From: Cryomorphaceae bacterium 1068
Lineage (GTDB): Bacteria > Bacteroidota > Bacteroidia > Flavobacteriales_D > Cryomorphaceae
Assembly: GCA_027214385.1 (NCBI GenBank)
Contig: JAPVXR010000007.1
Location: 62,001 to 126,000 of the forward strand
Reading direction: 5' to 3'
Length of the DNA: 64,000 nt
Position 1 is the first letter of the stretch. Each line of letters opens with the position of its first letter. A model generated the notes under the pieces. The model was not told the DNA's origin. It saw only the letters and a program-made list of their open reading frames with translations, and ran no database searches. Made by a program: the position numbers and the translations under genes. Positions 59,379 through 64,000 of the stretch are shown here, piece by piece.

Positions 59379-59935
59379 TGAAAATTCTTCAGAACCACAT
59401 CAGCGGCTTGTTGACTATAGAACCTAGCGTTTTCGAAGATGACAGGGGTTATTTTTTGGAAAGTTTCAATACGAAGACTTTCGAAGAAGCCACCGGAGTT
59501 GATGTGGACTTTGTTCAGGATAATGAATCCATGTCAAATAAAGGTGTACTTCGTGGGCTGCATTTTCAGGTGCCGCCTTATGCACAAGATAAATTGGTAC
59601 GGGTAGTAAGGGGCAGCGTGATTGATGTCGCGGTGGACTTAAGGCATGGCTCGCCTACATTTGGAGAATATGCCAAAGTACTCCTGTCTGCGAAAAACAG
59701 AATACAATTCTTTGTGCCCAAAGGGTTTGCACATGGATTCGCAGTGCTGGAAGATCAAACTATTTTCAGTTACAAGTGCTCAGAGTTTTATCACAGAGAC
59801 AGTGAAAGGTCTTTGAAATGGAATGATCCTGCAATAGCTATCAATTGGGAAATTGATGATCCGATTCTATCTCAGAAGGATAAAGAAACTGAACATAGGC
59901 TCGAAGATTTTACAAGTACTTTTTTGGTTCAATAG
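59378..59935 (+). CDS. rfbC: dTDP-4-dehydrorhamnose 3,5-epimerase
   Basis: 185 residues, cupin fold. GYFLESFNTKTFEE, DNESMSNKGVLRGLHFQVPP with the catalytic His, LVRVVRGSVIDVAVDLR and FVPKGFAHGFAVLED are in place, as is the Tyr-containing YKCSEFYHRDSE. Third step of dTDP-L-rhamnose synthesis, though the other rml genes are elsewhere, so another dTDP-deoxysugar is possible. ATG overlaps the Wzc-like stop by 1 base. Confidence 0.95.
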   Translation: MKILQNHISGLLTIEPSVFEDDRGYFLESFNTKTFEEATGVDVDFVQDNESMSNKGVLRGLHFQVPPYAQDKLVRVVRGSVIDVAVDLRHGSPTFGEYAKVLLSAKNRIQFFVPKGFAHGFAVLEDQTIFSYKCSEFYHRDSERSLKWNDPAIAINWEIDDPILSQKDKETEHRLEDFTSTFLVQ

Positions 59936-61023
59936 TGAAAGACACCTCATACTATATCATTTTTTACAGCTTCTTCTTCATTGCCATGACAGCATTTGCA
60001 CTACTCATCAATAGCATCTTATTGAGGTTTGTGAAAACGCTGGGAACCAAAAACCAAGAAGGAGTAACTGTTCGATGGAGTGCGCAAACCAAACCGGCTA
60101 TTGGTGGGCTTTCATTTTTCATCATCTTTTTAATCAGTCTTTGCTTGTGCTTGTTTTTCTATGATTACAAGGATGTTATCAGCGAGCCACAAATTCCGGG
60201 ACTCTTGCTCAGTGCCGGTCTCGGTTTTTTGATGGGGCTTACCGATGATGCCTACAATACTAAACCTATTCTAAAACTGAGCATTCAGATTTTATGCGGT
60301 ATCATTTTGGTTTTGACGGGATCATCGATTGCGATCTTTGAAAGCTATTGGATGAACTACACCCTGACCGTATTCTGGGTAGTGGGCATCATGAATTCCA
60401 TAAACATGTTGGATAATATGGATGGAATCGCCGCTTCTGTAGGAAGTTTCATATTAGCCGCTCCTTTGATTTTTATGGTTTCTACGGGCACTTATGGCGA
60501 CGTCAATTTTATGCTGATAGTCGGAATATTGGCTTCACTTATTGCATTTCTATATCACAATTGGCATCCGAGTAAGATGTTTATGGGAGATACTGGCAGT
60601 CAATTTTTGGGAGTGATTCTGGGATATGTTGGTATCCACTACTGCTGGAATGTAGGTTTAGACCCTGAAACTTCGCAAGGCTGGTATAGCCTAGCAGCCC
60701 TGTTGACCGTATTTATTTTACCCATTTCAGATACAATCACGGTCACCATCAATCGCCTGAGAAGAGGGCAATCACCTTTCGTTGGTGGAAAAGACCACAC
60801 CACTCATCACTTATCTTATCGAGGGTTTTCAGACTCACAGGTGGCAAAGCTTTTCGTTTTTCTCTCTGCATTCTCCATTGTTCTGTACACTTTATATCTT
60901 ATTAACATCAGCCCAGCAGATTATATGATGATAGGTACGTATCTTTTCTACTTTTTAGCCGTATTTTTCATATTATACACATTGACGCAAGTCAATAAGA
61001 AAAAAGGAATAAAAGATCACTAA
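59935..61023 (+). CDS. WecA/MraY-family glycosyl-1-phosphate transferase
   Basis: 362 residues, about 11 membrane helices, GTG start overlapping the rfbC stop by 1 base. Family marks: GGLSFFIIFLISL, LMGLTDDAYNTKPI with the Asp-Asp pair, SINMLDNMDGIAAS, MFMGDTGSQFLG and the sugar-site HHLSYRG. Puts the first sugar phosphate on undecaprenyl phosphate to begin the polysaccharide repeat. Confidence 0.94.
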   Translation: MKDTSYYIIFYSFFFIAMTAFALLINSILLRFVKTLGTKNQEGVTVRWSAQTKPAIGGLSFFIIFLISLCLCLFFYDYKDVISEPQIPGLLLSAGLGFLMGLTDDAYNTKPILKLSIQILCGIILVLTGSSIAIFESYWMNYTLTVFWVVGIMNSINMLDNMDGIAASVGSFILAAPLIFMVSTGTYGDVNFMLIVGILASLIAFLYHNWHPSKMFMGDTGSQFLGVILGYVGIHYCWNVGLDPETSQGWYSLAALLTVFILPISDTITVTINRLRRGQSPFVGGKDHTTHHLSYRGFSDSQVAKLFVFLSAFSIVLYTLYLINISPADYMMIGTYLFYFLAVFFILYTLTQVNKKKGIKDH

Positions 61024-61026
61024 GCC

Positions 61027-62037
61027 ATGCAGCAATCCCCTTCAAATACATTTCGATTCCTACTCATATCCGTCTTGTCTTTACTTGTTATTGCTGTAGT
61101 ATGGACAGGGTACTCTTTCAAATCGGCCAATCTAAATCCCGATATCAGTTACCGACAGTACTTTAATGACAATTACAAAATTTTCAGTTTGAGTTCTCCT
61201 GATGCGTTGACTTTTGCAGAGGAAGAAATTCCGCTTCACATTCTCGATGTCAGAGAAAAGTTGGATCATGAACTCTTGGTAAATACGTACTGGCAATCAC
61301 AAACTCTTTTATTTCACAAGCGGGCTAACAGGTGGTTTCCTATCATAGAACCTATCTTGAAAGAACATGGAGTACCTGATGATTTCAAATATTTGGCAGT
61401 GATTGAGAGCGGACTTACCGACGTCGTTTCGCCTGCCGGTGCCACAGGCTTTTGGCAGTTTATGAAGACAACGGGGCGCGAATATGGCCTTGAGATCAAC
61501 AATGAGGTAGATGAACGTTATCATATCGAAAAAGCTACGGCAGCCGCTTGTGAATACCTGAAGGATGCCCATGCCAAATACGGATCTTGGAGTATGGCAG
61601 CCGCGAGCTACAATATGGGAATGGCAGGGTTAAACAAGCAAGTTGCTCGTCAGAATGTGGACAATTACTATGACTTGCTTCTTAATGCGGAAACAGGTCG
61701 GTACATGTACCGAATTCTGGCCATCAAGGAGATCTTGAGTAAGCCTGCTCAATACGGTTTCCACTTCAGACCACAGGATCTTTATCCAACTTATGACACA
61801 CGCACCATCGTAGTTGATGAAAGCGTAGATGATTTCGCTGAATTTGCGATAGAAAACGGAGTGAATTACAAAATATTGAAAATCCTCAATCCTTGGTTGA
61901 GAGATAAGTATCTCACAAATCCGGGGAAAAGAACATACGAGGTGAAATTACCGACAGATACCATTCAAGGTCTTGTTCCATTTGCTAAACAAAAAGCTGC
62001 TTCTGACACTTTAATCTCTGCACCTCATAGCAACTAA
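61027..62037 (+). CDS. Lytic transglycosylase (SLT domain, MltD-like)
   Basis: 336 residues. One N-terminal membrane helix or signal anchor (FLLISVLSLLVIAVVWTGYSF), then an SLT domain with the catalytic Glu in LAVIESGLTDVVSPAGATGFWQFM (residues about 120-142), the AASYNMGMAG block, and no LysM repeats visible. Cleaves glycan strands of peptidoglycan. Its place after the polysaccharide genes may help exopolymer pass the wall. Confidence 0.9.
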   Translation: MQQSPSNTFRFLLISVLSLLVIAVVWTGYSFKSANLNPDISYRQYFNDNYKIFSLSSPDALTFAEEEIPLHILDVREKLDHELLVNTYWQSQTLLFHKRANRWFPIIEPILKEHGVPDDFKYLAVIESGLTDVVSPAGATGFWQFMKTTGREYGLEINNEVDERYHIEKATAAACEYLKDAHAKYGSWSMAAASYNMGMAGLNKQVARQNVDNYYDLLLNAETGRYMYRILAIKEILSKPAQYGFHFRPQDLYPTYDTRTIVVDESVDDFAEFAIENGVNYKILKILNPWLRDKYLTNPGKRTYEVKLPTDTIQGLVPFAKQKAASDTLISAPHSN

Positions 62038-62042
62038 ACGGA

Positions 62043-64000
62043 TTGGAAAGTACCGAAACCCTTGAAAAAGAAAGTGTCGAAGTTCTCGGCGCCAGAGTAC
62101 ACAACCTTCAGAACATTGATGTAGAAATTCCCAGAAACCAACTTGTGGTCATAACCGGCCTGAGTGGCAGTGGAAAGTCATCCTTGGCATTCGACACGAT
62201 TTATGCCGAAGGCCAGAGAAGATATATCGAAACCTTCTCTGCCTATGCTCGGCAGTTCCTAGGCAACATGGAAAGGCCCGATGTGGATAAGATCACAGGG
62301 CTCAGTCCTGTGATCAGTATCGAGCAAAAAACCATCAGCAAAAGTCCCCGGTCGACCGTGGGTACGATTACTGAGATTTACGACTTCCTCAGATTGCTCT
62401 ATGCCAGAGTAGCAAACGCATACTCATACAAGACAGGCGAAAAGATGGTGAAGTACAGCGAAGATCAAATTGTTGACTTGATCATGGATACTTACCGTGA
62501 TGAAAAAATAGCGGTTCTGGCTCCCGTCGTAAGAGGAAGAAAAGGACATTATCGGGAACTTTTCCAGCAAATCAGCAAACAGGGATACCTGCGCGTCAGA
62601 GTTGATGGTGAAGTAAAGGAGATCACGAGTGGAATGAGGCTCGATCGCTACAAGATTCACGATATTGAGATAGTCGTAGACCGCATAGTGGCAGGTGAAA
62701 AAGACAAGCAACGCCTTCGTCAGAGCGTTACCACGGCCATGGATACCGGAAAAGGCTCGATGATGGTCATGAATTGGGATACTGAAGAAGCACGCCATTT
62801 CAGCCGCGATTTGATGTGCCCTACTACGGGTATCTCTTACCCCGAACCCGAACCAAATTTGTTTTCCTTCAACTCACCTTATGGAGTGTGCAAAAGATGC
62901 AATGGTATCGGTGAAGTAAGCGAGGTGGATCGGAAAAAAATTATTCCCGATGAGAAAAAATCGATTCGAAAAGGAGGAATCGCGCCACTTGGCTCTTACA
63001 AGAATAACTGGATATTCAGACAAGTAGAAGGGCTCTTGCGGAAATACGAGTACGATCTCAACTCCCCACTGAAGGACATAGACGATGAGCTGCTCGATAA
63101 GATTCTAAATGGTACAAATGAGACTGTAAAAATCGATGGCGCGACAGGTTCTAGCGAGTACAACGTAAACTTTGAAGGTATCATCAATTTCATTTCTCGC
63201 CAGGCCGATGAAAATGCTTCCGCTCCGATACAGCGCTGGGCGAATAGTTTTATGAACCAGATCACCTGCCCGGTTTGTGATGGTGCCCGACTCAGAGAGG
63301 AAGCCCTATACTTCAAACTTGATGACAAAAACATTGCTGAAATATCAAGTTGGGGAATCAACAAGTTTGATGTTTGGGTAAATTCTTTGGAAAAGAAATT
63401 GACCAAGACCCAACTGAGAATTGCAACGGAGATTCTTAAAGAAATCAAAAATCGCTCTGGGTTCTTAATGGATGTAGGCTTGGATTACTTGTCCTTGGAT
63501 CGCAGCGCCAAAACCTTGTCAGGCGGTGAAGCTCAGCGAATTCGTTTGGCTACTCAAATCGGATCAAAACTGGTTGGAGTTCTCTATATTCTGGACGAGC
63601 CAAGCATTGGACTCCACCAAAGAGACAATAACAAGCTGATTGACTCTTTGAGAAATCTTAGAGATATCGGGAATAGCGTAATCGTTGTTGAGCATGACAA
63701 AGACATGATTCTGGCAGCTGATCACCTCATCGACATTGGCCCGTTTGCGGGAGTCCATGGAGGTAAGATTGTAGGTGAAGGCACTGTCAAAGAAGTAATG
63801 AAGTCAGGTTCACTTACTGCAGACTACCTATCTGGGAAAAAGAGAATCGAAATACCAAAAAAACGCAGAAAAGGTAATGGTGATAAAATCACCTTGACTG
63901 GGGCTACGGGCAATAACCTGAAAAATGTGAATGCCATCTTTCCTTTGGGCACTTTCACTTGCGTGACTGGAGTATCGGGAAGTGGCAAGTCTACACTGAT
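62043..64000 (+). CDS. uvrA: Excinuclease ABC subunit A (3' end beyond window)
   Basis: About 652 codons visible of a usual 930-950. TTG start at 62043, 5 bases after the transglycosylase stop. First ATPase: Walker [37 protein letters not shown], signature [16 protein letters not shown], Walker [16 protein letters not shown]; second Walker A (VSGSGKSTL) is at the very edge. The first zinc module reads CPTTG and CKRCNGIG, so one of its four Cys is replaced by Thr, as I recall for Bacteroidota UvrA. Recognises bulky DNA lesions. Confidence 0.96.
   Translation, partial: MESTETLEKESVEVLGARVHNLQNIDVEIPRNQLVVITGLSGSGKSSLAFDTIYAEGQRRYIETFSAYARQFLGNMERPDVDKITGLSPVISIEQKTISKSPRSTVGTITEIYDFLRLLYARVANAYSYKTGEKMVKYSEDQIVDLIMDTYRDEKIAVLAPVVRGRKGHYRELFQQISKQGYLRVRVDGEVKEITSGMRLDRYKIHDIEIVVDRIVAGEKDKQRLRQSVTTAMDTGKGSMMVMNWDTEEARHFSRDLMCPTTGISYPEPEPNLFSFNSPYGVCKRCNGIGEVSEVDRKKIIPDEKKSIRKGGIAPLGSYKNNWIFRQVEGLLRKYEYDLNSPLKDIDDELLDKILNGTNETVKIDGATGSSEYNVNFEGIINFISRQADENASAPIQRWANSFMNQITCPVCDGARLREEALYFKLDDKNIAEISSWGINKFDVWVNSLEKKLTKTQLRIATEILKEIKNRSGFLMDVGLDYLSLDRSAKTLSGGEAQRIRLATQIGSKLVGVLYILDEPSIGLHQRDNNKLIDSLRNLRDIGNSVIVVEHDKDMILAADHLIDIGPFAGVHGGKIVGEGTVKEVMKSGSLTADYLSGKKRIEIPKKRRKGNGDKITLTGATGNNLKNVNAIFPLGTFTCVTGVSGSGKSTL

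Noticed and set aside
59191-59427. Met/Ala/Asp-rich 78-codon frame over the Tyr-Gly tract
   Set aside because: Its repeat is the out-of-frame reading of the Wzc hexanucleotide tract.

Overview
The window looks like a chromosomal segment of a Bacteroidota bacterium, most likely of the order Flavobacteriales (Cryomorphaceae/Schleiferiaceae-like; this placement is inference). Grounds: SPII-type lipoproteins and TonB-dependent receptors with carboxypeptidase-like plug extensions, a type IX secretion (T9SS) sorting domain, TAnnTTTG promoter -7 boxes, frequent TTG/GTG starts without strong Shine-Dalgarno sequences, and family-level matches to typical Bacteroidota proteins (SiaB/SiaC pair, DUF4465, OstA-like proteins). 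About 51 protein genes are supported. I saw no tRNA, rRNA, CRISPR array or insertion-sequence transposase.

Layout. 1-9.5 kb: cyclophilin lipoprotein (cut by the left edge), gamma-glutamyltransferase, thioesterase, PlsC-like acyltransferase, PriA, a sodium/solute symporter, two unknown exported proteins. 9.6-16.5 kb: a large ABCG-type transporter, an orphan SiaB/SiaC phospho-switch, methyltransferase, ZIP transporter, peroxiredoxin, DCC-family protein. 16.5-23.5 kb: GlyA, fumarylacetoacetase, Rel/SpoT, a Fur-like regulator, a STAS protein, PurA. 23.5-33.2 kb: envelope genes (OstA-like, LptD-like, cell-wall amidase, MlaD-like), then a membrane Fe-S / CCG heterodisulfide-reductase-like pair. 33.2-40.8 kb: phosphatase, DPP4-like peptidase, then a probable metal-uptake locus (His-rich small protein, ZnuD-like TonB receptor, two lipoproteins).

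41.0-43.9 kb is the most unusual stretch. It has the geometry of an integron gene-cassette array without an integrase in view (a CALIN): GTT-type core sites at 41156, 41606 and 42952, each cassette start being perfectly complementary (9 bases) to the R'' box at the head of the cassette's own attC-like site. One cassette has no credible ORF and is GC-rich; the other two carry AT-rich genes for a metallo-beta-lactamase-fold protein and a methyltransferase. Just left of the array lies the remnant of a T9SS C-terminal domain whose DNA repeats, in direct orientation, the end of the gene just right of it.

44-47 kb holds a cobalamin riboswitch on the minus strand, a BtuB-like receptor and a DUF4465 protein with a T9SS signal. 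47-52.9 kb: TrkA/TrkH potassium uptake, a HAD phosphatase, a TPR protein and PBP4/DacB. 53-62 kb: a polysaccharide cluster (asparagine synthase, GT4 glycosyltransferase, Wza-like exporter, Wzc-like kinase with a long Tyr-Gly tail, RfbC, WecA/MraY-like transferase) followed by a lytic transglycosylase. UvrA runs off the right edge.
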